The notes under the pieces are model-generated. The model saw nothing but the letters and a program-made list of their open reading frames with translations. It was not told the DNA's origin and did not search any database. Shown here piece by piece: positions 23,184-31,448 of a stretch of 37,696 nt of DNA (position 1 is the first letter of the stretch; each line of letters starts with the position of its first letter). The translations under genes were made by a program, and so were the position numbers. Where the stretch lies: positions 1 through 37,696 of IMG/VR virus record IMGVR_UViG_3300006803_000036; one strand, given 5' to 3'. This DNA comes from a virus.

Positions 23184-24239
23184 TTATTGTCTATCAATAT
23201 TTACTAAAATTGTTGTGTCAGTAGTTCTAGAGGTTGGAAGCGGTTGTGCTAATTTGCCAATAGCTACTAAATCATTATTATTATTATATAATCCTACAGT
23301 GGTAACATATGGGGAAAAATATGACCCTGTTACATAAGGATATACGGACCCATCATTACTTGATCCGGTTATTGTTGTAGGATTTAATGTATAATTAAAT
23401 TCACTTTCTCCTAACGTACATTTGTATTGCGTCTCATAAATAGAAAAAGAGGATGAAAATGACATAGTTATATTAACAGTATTTACAAAATTTTCAACAT
23501 CGTTATTTCCCACAGTTCTTCCACCATAAAACCCAGCACCATATTCTGAATCTCCATATTCAGAAAAGTTTCCTGTTCCAGTTTTTCTATCACCTCCAGT
23601 AAATATTACCATACCATGTTCGTATATGACGTTACCTACTACTATTGTTTTATAACTGGTTGGGACATTCATTTGGAGTCTACCCTCACCATCATCAAAA
23701 TAACTTCCACTATCAGTAGTAATTTTTAATGAATTTGGTTGAATATAATCACCGAACATTGCTTTGGGTACAGAAAGTACTCCAATAAATGGTTCATATA
23801 CTACTAAACCATAATTACTTTCACCATATTTAGATTCACCATAGTTACCCCCATCGTTAGTATATGTAGAGTAAGAACTAGTAGGCCAATATTTTTCTGG
23901 TGATAAATCTGTTTGTTCGTAATTATTAAAGGCATTTGATGCTATTCTACCTGTAGTAGTACCATCAATGTTTATAGATTGTGTGTTAGCTATTTGTACT
24001 TCTCCATTACTACTAGAGATGTAATTAGCATAATATAATTGTTGTACCGAATAGTATACACTAGATTCGGTTATTTCTGTTACATATCCTGTTACAGTGC
24101 TAGAAAATTTATTTCCTAAAAAACGATCAATACCCACATCAGATGCAGTCAGGGCGTTTCCTTCAAAAGTAAAGCCCTTAGTTATCTCTAATGGTGAGAT
24201 AATTATATCTTGTGAGTTTAATGTTTTGTACGCCGCCAT
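23184..24239 (-). CDS. 351 aa virion protein with YG boxes, paralogue of the next upstream gene
   Basis: The C-terminal 80 residues (GESEFNYTLNPTTITGSS, then YVTTVGLYNNNNDLVAIGKL, ending LVNIDRQ) align well with the end of the 346 aa protein. I recognise this ending from virion structural proteins of T4-like marine phages, where it reads roughly E-F-N-x-x-x-N-P, then T-x-x-G-L-Y-N-x-x-N-x-L-L/V-A. The N-terminus MAAYKTLNSQDIIISPLEIT also fits that group. Two Tyr-Gly boxes, NYGESKYGESNYG (about 130-142) and EYGDSEYGAGFYGG (about 226-240), occur in the middle. The gene begins six bases after the stop of the 346 aa gene. It is probably a baseplate or tail-tube-end protein present in the virion; the exact position is unknown. 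Confidence 0.75.
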   Translation of the reverse strand: MAAYKTLNSQDIIISPLEITKGFTFEGNALTASDVGIDRFLGNKFSSTVTGYVTEITESSVYYSVQQLYYANYISSSNGEVQIANTQSINIDGTTTGRIASNAFNNYEQTDLSPEKYWPTSSYSTYTNDGGNYGESKYGESNYGLVVYEPFIGVLSVPKAMFGDYIQPNSLKITTDSGSYFDDGEGRLQMNVPTSYKTIVVGNVIYEHGMVIFTGGDRKTGTGNFSEYGDSEYGAGFYGGRTVGNNDVENFVNTVNITMSFSSSFSIYETQYKCTLGESEFNYTLNPTTITGSSNDGSVYPYVTGSYFSPYVTTVGLYNNNNDLVAIGKLAQPLPTSRTTDTTILVNIDRQ

Positions 24240-24245
24240 CCATTT

Positions 24246-25286
24246 TTAGAAATCTAGTTTAACTCTAATTAAAGATTCTTTTGTAAAATCTTTGTTAAGA
24301 GGTTTTGATAATTTTGCTACTGCTAATAATTCATTACTATCATTATACATACCTACTGTTGTAATATATGTTTGTGGGTTGTTTATGAAATAATCATAAA
24401 TAACTTCACCAGTTGATCCTGAAATATATGATGGGTTTTCTGAATAGTTAAATTCACTGTTTCTAGTTCTAACAAATATAAAATCTGAAGTGATTGTTTC
24501 TTCAGAATTTAATCCGAATTGTGATCCAGTTAAAAAAGATTGAAATAACCTTGCTGGATTATTACCAGGTGAATTTGAATCTGTATCAGTGTTTAAGTTT
24601 ATCCCCTCGTTACTATTTAAATCTAAAGCGTCACCATTTAGAAGGATTGTCCCAATATCTGGTAAGAATAAACCATATGAACCATTTGCTGCTGTATACC
24701 CATTTCCTCCTGAACCTGAATTATAAGCATATCCGTTTGAACCACTAATTACCTCATATGCTCTGGTTGTACCATAATATGTAGGTATATTTACCATGTT
24801 TGAGTTATCAGTTAATTGTAAGGTATTTGTTGATGATGGATTACCAACACGTCCTCCTAACACTAGATTCATAGAACCTGGGAATAGTGATTGTTTGTAT
24901 CTTGCTCTTTCTATACTTAAAGCATAAATTGAACTTCCAGTAACTCCTCCAAATACGAATGAAGAATTTTCATCTTCTAATACTAATGTTCTATACTGAC
25001 CATAAATTGTTGAAGCTGGTGAAACACCAGGAGCAACATTTTCATTATAAGCTAAAGAACCACCTCCAAGTGCATTACCATAGGCTATTTCAAATTGAGC
25101 TTGTGAATTTGAACCCGTTGGGTTTTCGTTGAATACCGTTGTATAATAAACTCCTGATGCCCCATTTACCTGGTTTGATTGAGTAAAGTATGTGGTTAAA
25201 GTAGGTGCGTTATTTGTCCAACAGGTTGCAGTTTGTGCCTGTGCACTTACTACAAAATCATCTGCTTCTAATCTTTTAAATCCCAT
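24246..25286 (-). CDS. 346 aa virion protein, paralogue of the 351 aa protein
   Basis: It begins MGFKRLEADDFVVSAQAQTA and ends with a domain (RNSEFNYSENPSYISGSTGE, YITTVGMYNDSNELLAVAKL, SLIRVKLDF) that aligns with the end of the 351 aa protein. This C-terminal pattern is typical of conserved virion proteins in marine myoviruses. The central part is Ser/Gly/Asn-rich and beta-strand-like. There is no transmembrane or signal segment. It lies 10 bases after the 221 aa gene, and its order with that gene and the 351 aa gene supports a shared structural operon. The pair may form a hetero-oligomeric ring in the baseplate, which is inference. Confidence 0.75.
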   Translation of the reverse strand: MGFKRLEADDFVVSAQAQTATCWTNNAPTLTTYFTQSNQVNGASGVYYTTVFNENPTGSNSQAQFEIAYGNALGGGSLAYNENVAPGVSPASTIYGQYRTLVLEDENSSFVFGGVTGSSIYALSIERARYKQSLFPGSMNLVLGGRVGNPSSTNTLQLTDNSNMVNIPTYYGTTRAYEVISGSNGYAYNSGSGGNGYTAANGSYGLFLPDIGTILLNGDALDLNSNEGINLNTDTDSNSPGNNPARLFQSFLTGSQFGLNSEETITSDFIFVRTRNSEFNYSENPSYISGSTGEVIYDYFINNPQTYITTVGMYNDSNELLAVAKLSKPLNKDFTKESLIRVKLDF

Positions 25287-25296
25287 GTTTTATATA

Positions 25297-25962
25297 TTAT
25301 GTTGTTGACTTAGTTATTGTAATTGGAACTGTTATTCTTGCCCCACTATCTAATCCTACTATTGTTAATGTACTAACTAAAGTTGCATTAGACCCGAACA
25401 ATGTATTAACAGTTGTTGCTCTTAATGACATCTGTGTACCTGTAATTGTTGAGGAAACGTTTGTACCAATAGTTGTTGTAGAATTAATATTAGCATTTGT
25501 AGCAGCTACAGTATTAATACCTGTTGCTTCAAATGTATTTAACAATCTAATATCAGCTATTGTAGCTGAATATCCTGCAGTTTCAAATACTTGATCATTA
25601 CCTAAGTAATTTAACGTTTGAGGAGTAATAGCTAAAGTAGCACCTTGTTGTAAGGTAATAGCTGAGTATCCTACATTTAATACTGGGAGTTTTGAAGTAC
25701 CTCTTGGTAATGTTGTTAACTTATACTTCATTATTTGTGATTCAAGAGGAAATGCTTCTAATAGAGGCATTCCATCTATAGCTTCACCATAGAATGCAGA
25801 ACCAGAGGCATGTGTTGGATTATAAAGTGTATAATCTATTTCATCATCTGCTAATGCAAATTGTGTAATTCTAAAAGAACCATCGTTAGCTGCTAACAAT
25901 TCTCTACCTTTTGTTGTTAAGATAGCATCAACTGTTATTACTGAATTATTTAAATATCCCAT
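25297..25962 (-). CDS. 221 aa conserved virion protein
   Basis: The N-terminus MGYLNNSVITVDAILTTKGR, then LLAANDGSFRITQFALADDE, with IDYTLYNPTH shortly after, is a pattern I recognise from T4-like marine phage structural proteins. The middle carries LPVLNVGYSAITLQQGATLA. The last 70 residues are Thr/Asn-rich strands ending TLTIVGLDSGARITVPITIT. No enzymatic motif is visible. It lies between the 1797 aa and 346 aa virion genes with a 30-base leader that contains the TATTTATA element. A role in the tail or baseplate is likely from family and context. Confidence 0.75.
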   Translation of the reverse strand: MGYLNNSVITVDAILTTKGRELLAANDGSFRITQFALADDEIDYTLYNPTHASGSAFYGEAIDGMPLLEAFPLESQIMKYKLTTLPRGTSKLPVLNVGYSAITLQQGATLAITPQTLNYLGNDQVFETAGYSATIADIRLLNTFEATGINTVAATNANINSTTTIGTNVSSTITGTQMSLRATTVNTLFGSNATLVSTLTIVGLDSGARITVPITITKSTT

Positions 25963-25982
25963 TTGTGTTTATTATTATATGT

Positions 25983-25990
25983 TATAAATA
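25983..25990 (-). promoter_or_regulatory. TATTTATA element in leader of the 221 aa virion gene
   Basis: Coding-direction sequence CATATTTATAACATATAAT, 21-28 bases before the ATG, filling most of the 30-base gap between two genes. One of five exact copies. Confidence 0.4.
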
Positions 25991-25992
25991 TG

Positions 25993-28900
25993 TTACTCTA
26001 TTAGTTTTTTATCCCTTAGGTCACGAAGTACTTCATCCGGAGAAATTTCCAATTTAGCTATCGGATATTCTGGGAATAAGAAACCTGAAGGTGTGTTATC
26101 TTGTTTTCTTAAAGGTGGTGTATATGATATATAACTACCTGAAGCATTCTCAGTGTATGATTGAGTCGCTGGGAAAGTACTTGTCCAATCCATTTCTGCA
26201 ATTGTACTACCTGTGTTTAAAACTTCGGTGTTTTTAGAATCTACCCATTTAGTTAATTGTGGTAATGAACCATAAGGGAATAAATCATTTACTATGACTG
26301 TGTTAGGAGAATATACATTTCTTCTTATTAAGAAAAATTGAATATTAACACCATTAGAAATATCTCGGTCAAGTATTATTTTTAATTTATTTACCCCAGT
26401 TTCAGTAAGGTTTCTAGATGGAGATACTACCTCAATTATTTTATATGTTTGACCTTCAGTATTTACAAAACGAATTTCGTCATTAGGGTCTACTCTCCAT
26501 TCTAAATTTGGACGAGGCCAAGCTGTATCTGTTGGTTCTTCTCCACCAGGAAATGCTGTACTAGGACCTGGTTTATAAGGCAAGTACCCTATATAATAAC
26601 TATCATTGTATGATATATTACCATTTTCATCTTTTAATAATAATGTGTTTTTTACAGGTTGTAATGTTGCGTTACCTTTTGTAAAATTCATACTTAGACT
26701 AGCCTCGTCTTCTATTTGATTTAAGAAAACATTTTGTGTATTGTCTACCGGAACTCTATAATATTTCGTTATACCACTACCTAAAAGTTGTATACTTCCA
26801 TTGATAGAACCCGTAAAGAACTGTGCGTTATTTGATGTGTTTGCTATTTGAATAAATCCTTTACTACCAACACTAAGGGTGTTAATTTGATTTACATCAG
26901 ATGTCAGGGATTCACCTAATGATGATGAAAATGCTACAAATACGTTCTCAACACTACTATAATTAGTACTATCAAAAGAGAAATTAGGTAGTTGTTGTTC
27001 TACATCATTAAAATCACCATTAAAAGGTGGATTTGATGTTACTGTTGAGCTTGTAAAAGCATATGAGTAATCGTTTGATGATAAAGATTGAGAAAATTCC
27101 CAATAAGGTCCGTTTATAGCATTATCCTCTGTATTATCTTCTGCTGAAGGGGAGGTTATAGCCATATTAACAAAAGGACCTTTAACTGGAACTTGGAGTT
27201 TTATTGGTGTTGCATTACCTCCTCCACTTAATCCCTCCCCTTTTACTGGTATTCTATCTGGGTTGAAATAATTTTTTCTACCATCACTATTAATTACACT
27301 TTGATTTTGAACTAAAGACGTTGGTTCTGCTTTCCATCTATATCTTTTCCCTGTCTGTATAACGCAGTCAGATTCTGCTTGAAAATTCCATTCTACATAG
27401 GCTACTTGAGAAAGAGGTCTACCTGCACTTGTAATTGCATTTTGAATAAGTCGCCAAAATATACCAGTTCTATAATATGGAAAAGAAGACCCCCAACCAC
27501 TGCTATAGAAGCCTTCATCTGATGATATTGCTGCTACACTTAGTACTAAAGGAGTACCTGTTATACTAACCTCGTTTGTTGAAGTTATTTGCCCAAAGTA
27601 TACACTTAAAGTTGGTGGTGTTGTAAATTTAAATTTTCTCCTTGACCACCCAGTATTAGAATCACTTGAATTATTATTGGCTTGGCTTGTTACTTGAAAA
27701 GAAAGTTTAATCTCACCCACTCTATTACTACCATATTGAGATGAAGCACCACCCCAAAATGAGGAATATCCCACCCTTGTTCTAAATTCGTTAGGAAGGG
27801 TTTGTGTTTGTTTATAATTTAATGTAACTTTATAATCATCTGAAAGTGCCGTACTTCCTGCAGCACTAGCACTAGCTACTGGATCTAAAGTAAAAAATAT
27901 TTCTCCTGGGGCACCATAATATGGATTAGTAATTGCAGTATTATTATAGTCTGGGGTTGTAGGATCTGCACCTGGTTCTATAAACCATTCTGAACCGGTC
28001 CATTGTGCAGGTGACAATGGGAAAACATCTCCTGTTGCCGCTGTTGGATCACCATTTATAATAATAGGAGGTGGAACCGCCCCTTCAACTAACTGCCCAT
28101 CATATTCTCTTGCAAATTGTCCAAATCTATTAAGAAATGTTGCTTGTAACCTAGAGGTATCTAACGGTTTGTCAGCACCAGAACCTGTAATACCAGCAAA
28201 TAAGTTAAGATATGATGGATTTTGTTGGTTTACTTTATTTACATCAAAAACACTACCTTGGAGTCTCATTGAATATTGCATAAACTCTTGTTCAAAGCTA
28301 CTAACAAAATTAGGATTTCCCTCTAATGGGATAGAATCCGCATAACCATTAGATGATGTTTGAGAATATAATATTGGTAGTGGTTGTTTTGCCACTAAAG
28401 AGGTTGTCCTAAACCCATTTAATTGGTCATATTGTGATGAACCTGATATTTGTGATATTGACACGTTTCCTAAACCTCCTTCATCCCATACTCCTTCTAC
28501 ATCAAGTGCAGTATAAGGGGATAATAAAGGGTTTAATGCATCTCCTTGACCATTAATTAAATATTTAAGGTTAAATTGAGTATTATTATTTAATACTGGG
28601 TATGGATCTATAATTTGATCACAATAAGCAATATATGCTCTTTTATAATCAATTACAGGCACCTTACCATAACCACCTTGTAAACCATCAATAGTATTTA
28701 TATCATTAGCCGATGTTCTACTACCTAAGTATCTATTTTGTGTCCACCCAAATGATGAATAATTAGATTCAGGTACTGAAGATTTTTCAGCTGAACCACT
28801 AAGTATGCTTTGAAAGTTAATTGGGTTAGTTATGTTAGTAGAATAATCTATTTCTTGTATTTGACCATTCGTTCTATATGCAAATGTATTATTTAATAAA

Positions 28901-31386
28901 GGCTGACAATCTGGTGTATTACTAAACCCTAATGTGCCTTCAAATGCGTTTTCAATAAATGTAGGTACTCTACCATCTCCCTCTCTACTAGCTGTAGGTG
29001 TATTAAATTCTAATCTATATTCACTAACAATAAGTGAATTGTCTATTTCAGATAGAGGTTGTGATGAAGTTACAGCTAAAGATAATGATAAACAATCTTT
29101 TATTTGGATTGATTCCGATGGTATTAAATAACTCATAGTAACAGCTAAACCATTAACATGAATATTTTCATCTAAAAATAATGATTCAGTTACAAAGTCT
29201 GATGTTATGTTAGGTACATTATTTGGATAACTACCTGTGTATATTCTCATAGAAGCAGTAGGCCAAGTTGGTCCATCACCTTCTTCACCTTCACCATATA
29301 TGTCAGTTCCATAATCCGCTGCTCCATACTTTGCACCATCATCACTACCTGTCCATGCATTTAAAAACATTGAAGCTGTTACTTGAACATCATTTTGTGG
29401 GATTTGGTTAAAGATATATAAACCATCTAAAGATTGAGTAAGAGAGGATGAATAGTTAATATACACATCATTTACTCTAGTAGAAAATATACCTGCGGGG
29501 TCAGCGAATGGTTGAGTAGGTCTTGGTCTTGCATTAAACGCAGTAACAATGAGGTCAAAGTTTGATGGAGAATTTCCACCTAAATTAGTAGTTATAGTAC
29601 CAGGGACTGCAACAAATATTGCCTCCTGGTTTGGTTGTAAATCAAAATACTCTCCTGTATTTTGAGACCCAGTATATGTAAGAGTAACATTGGAAAGGGC
29701 ATTATTTGATAATGATGCTTTATATCCTACATAATATCCATATTCAGCGTACAACCCAAATTGTGTTGAACCTGAAGAGGCGGCATTTGTACTATCTAAA
29801 TCCTGAAATACACTACTTGTATAAGTAAAATCTCCATTTGGTAAAGTAATGCCTGGGAATTGTGTAGGTAAAAAATTGGGACTGAAATATTGACCTTGTC
29901 TAAGTGTGCCTTGCATTTCAGTTCCCTCAAACTGTATATCTATTGATTCATTGTTTGTAAACATATTAAACCCAGCAGATGTACTATTAAAATTTCCTTT
30001 TAATTCATAAAATTGATTACCTGTAGGAGTTATATTAATTGTTTGTAGTGTTAGTACTAAATCACCAGTTGCTTGAGATAGCCCTTTACTTATTAAAGTA
30101 GCAGCTGTTATTGTTATAGTATCCCCGCTAGAATATAATCCATTTTGTCCTATTTGATTACCCGCTCTGGCTCTATAAGCATAATAACCCAAATTCCCTA
30201 ATTGAGGATTTCCTATCTTATACTTGAGATAAATAATTGCTCCTGTTCCATTACCACTAGTAGTATAATCTGAAGATTGAAGGATTATTTCATCGTTGGG
30301 TAAATTTGGGTTTGTTGATTTAAGTAAATATGTTGATGGTGCAAAATCAATAAATCCTAACATCATAACCGTTGAAGCTGGTGCTATATTACCTGTCCTT
30401 ACCAGATTTACTTGATCTAAATTAAATAGGAAAAAGTTAGTAGTTAAAGAATTAGAACGAACCCTAGCTGTACCTATCAGTTTACCATCTTGAATTTGAG
30501 AAAGGTTTTGTAGTTTTTCTAAAAAGGGAGTTGGAACAAATGTGGCATTTGTAGCACCCATAGACATAGTTGTTACTGATGTCGCTGTAAGAGAGTTAAA
30601 TTTTATGTCATCGCTTAGTACTGGTGGTGATATTGTTGTATCTGTATCTGTGTTAAAATCTTGTGGAAATAACGAAGATGTTGTATTTTCTTGATATAAA
30701 TATACTGTAGAACCATAAGCGTTATTACCACCTTGATTATACCTAGTCATTATATAAGGGTGAATTAATCTACCCCCATTAAATACTTGAAATGAACCAC
30801 TAAAAGCTTGTGTTGTTAATAGACCATTTGGTGGGGGGTATGTACCTGATTCATTTTGGGTGTTAATATAATTCCCGTTTAGATTTAATTCTTGTGCTAT
30901 TGCTCCTAAACCAGCAAAATCTATACTTATAGTATTTGTATTGGTATCAAATAAACTTGTACCTGGGGCGTTTAAACTATATGAACCATAATAACTTAGA
31001 CCTACTGGTAGCCAAGGTTCAACTGGTAGTCCAGAACCTGTTTCTGTTAATATGTAAGCTTTATATGGTCTATGTAAATAAGGGTTATATCTAAATGCAT
31101 TAGCATCTTGTACTCCTATAGGTTCTTTACCTCTATATACCCACAATTCTTGATTAGATTCTATTGGGATTGTAAATGAACCCGCACTAAGTGAATTAGC
31201 AGACGGTACAATATAAGAAACGCTTGTACCTAAAGAAGATATCTTTGCAGTATATTCAGGATCAAAATCAGGGTTAGGAGATTTACTAGACGTTAGTAAA
31301 GCATTCATATCCGCTTTATTATCCGAACCCGATACTAATATTTGATTTGTGTCTTCTTTAAAGTAATATTTAATTTGATCCGGCAT
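25993..31386 (-). CDS. 1797 aa giant virion structural protein
   Basis: A very large Ser/Thr/Asn/Gly-rich protein with strongly beta-sheet-like sequence and no signal peptide. It starts MPDQIKYYFKEDTNQILVSG. A Tyr-Gly box, GAKYGAADYGTDIYGEG, occurs near residues 685-701 and is shared in type with the 351 and 1935 aa proteins. Two stretches with the pattern YVGYKASLSNNALSNVTLTY and YYAYRARAGNQIGQNG resemble strand-rich repeat domains. The last 300 residues include ISYNDSYYIGYLPYKPGPST and end in a charged helix (EVLRDLRDKKLIE). No catalytic motif is recognisable. It lies between the 1935 aa protein and the conserved 221 aa protein, so it is probably a baseplate, tail-tip or fibre-connector protein. 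I know no characterised homologue. Confidence 0.75.
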   Translation of the reverse strand: MPDQIKYYFKEDTNQILVSGSDNKADMNALLTSSKSPNPDFDPEYTAKISSLGTSVSYIVPSANSLSAGSFTIPIESNQELWVYRGKEPIGVQDANAFRYNPYLHRPYKAYILTETGSGLPVEPWLPVGLSYYGSYSLNAPGTSLFDTNTNTISIDFAGLGAIAQELNLNGNYINTQNESGTYPPPNGLLTTQAFSGSFQVFNGGRLIHPYIMTRYNQGGNNAYGSTVYLYQENTTSSLFPQDFNTDTDTTISPPVLSDDIKFNSLTATSVTTMSMGATNATFVPTPFLEKLQNLSQIQDGKLIGTARVRSNSLTTNFFLFNLDQVNLVRTGNIAPASTVMMLGFIDFAPSTYLLKSTNPNLPNDEIILQSSDYTTSGNGTGAIIYLKYKIGNPQLGNLGYYAYRARAGNQIGQNGLYSSGDTITITAATLISKGLSQATGDLVLTLQTINITPTGNQFYELKGNFNSTSAGFNMFTNNESIDIQFEGTEMQGTLRQGQYFSPNFLPTQFPGITLPNGDFTYTSSVFQDLDSTNAASSGSTQFGLYAEYGYYVGYKASLSNNALSNVTLTYTGSQNTGEYFDLQPNQEAIFVAVPGTITTNLGGNSPSNFDLIVTAFNARPRPTQPFADPAGIFSTRVNDVYINYSSSLTQSLDGLYIFNQIPQNDVQVTASMFLNAWTGSDDGAKYGAADYGTDIYGEGEEGDGPTWPTASMRIYTGSYPNNVPNITSDFVTESLFLDENIHVNGLAVTMSYLIPSESIQIKDCLSLSLAVTSSQPLSEIDNSLIVSEYRLEFNTPTASREGDGRVPTFIENAFEGTLGFSNTPDCQPLLNNTFAYRTNGQIQEIDYSTNITNPINFQSILSGSAEKSSVPESNYSSFGWTQNRYLGSRTSANDINTIDGLQGGYGKVPVIDYKRAYIAYCDQIIDPYPVLNNNTQFNLKYLINGQGDALNPLLSPYTALDVEGVWDEGGLGNVSISQISGSSQYDQLNGFRTTSLVAKQPLPILYSQTSSNGYADSIPLEGNPNFVSSFEQEFMQYSMRLQGSVFDVNKVNQQNPSYLNLFAGITGSGADKPLDTSRLQATFLNRFGQFAREYDGQLVEGAVPPPIIINGDPTAATGDVFPLSPAQWTGSEWFIEPGADPTTPDYNNTAITNPYYGAPGEIFFTLDPVASASAAGSTALSDDYKVTLNYKQTQTLPNEFRTRVGYSSFWGGASSQYGSNRVGEIKLSFQVTSQANNNSSDSNTGWSRRKFKFTTPPTLSVYFGQITSTNEVSITGTPLVLSVAAISSDEGFYSSGWGSSFPYYRTGIFWRLIQNAITSAGRPLSQVAYVEWNFQAESDCVIQTGKRYRWKAEPTSLVQNQSVINSDGRKNYFNPDRIPVKGEGLSGGGNATPIKLQVPVKGPFVNMAITSPSAEDNTEDNAINGPYWEFSQSLSSNDYSYAFTSSTVTSNPPFNGDFNDVEQQLPNFSFDSTNYSSVENVFVAFSSSLGESLTSDVNQINTLSVGSKGFIQIANTSNNAQFFTGSINGSIQLLGSGITKYYRVPVDNTQNVFLNQIEDEASLSMNFTKGNATLQPVKNTLLLKDENGNISYNDSYYIGYLPYKPGPSTAFPGGEEPTDTAWPRPNLEWRVDPNDEIRFVNTEGQTYKIIEVVSPSRNLTETGVNKLKIILDRDISNGVNIQFFLIRRNVYSPNTVIVNDLFPYGSLPQLTKWVDSKNTEVLNTGSTIAEMDWTSTFPATQSYTENASGSYISYTPPLRKQDNTPSGFLFPEYPIAKLEISPDEVLRDLRDKKLIE

Positions 31387-31400
31387 TGCTAATATTTAGT

Positions 31401-31408
31401 TATAAATA
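31401..31408 (-). promoter_or_regulatory. TATTTATA element in leader of the 1797 aa gene
   Basis: Coding-direction sequence TTATTTATAACTAAATATTA, 15-22 bases before the ATG. The overlapping CTAAATA (plus 31393-31399) also resembles a T4-type late promoter core but lies very close to the start codon. The 62-base gap holds no other signal apart from a run of A/T. Confidence 0.35.
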
Positions 31409-31448
31409 ATATAATATTTTTTTTTCTGTACTCCAAGGGGTTTTACAT

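Noticed and set aside
30695-30702. A sixth exact TATAAATA copy on the plus strand
   Set aside because: It lies within the coding sequence of the 1797 aa gene, far from any start codon, and is expected by chance in A/T-rich DNA.
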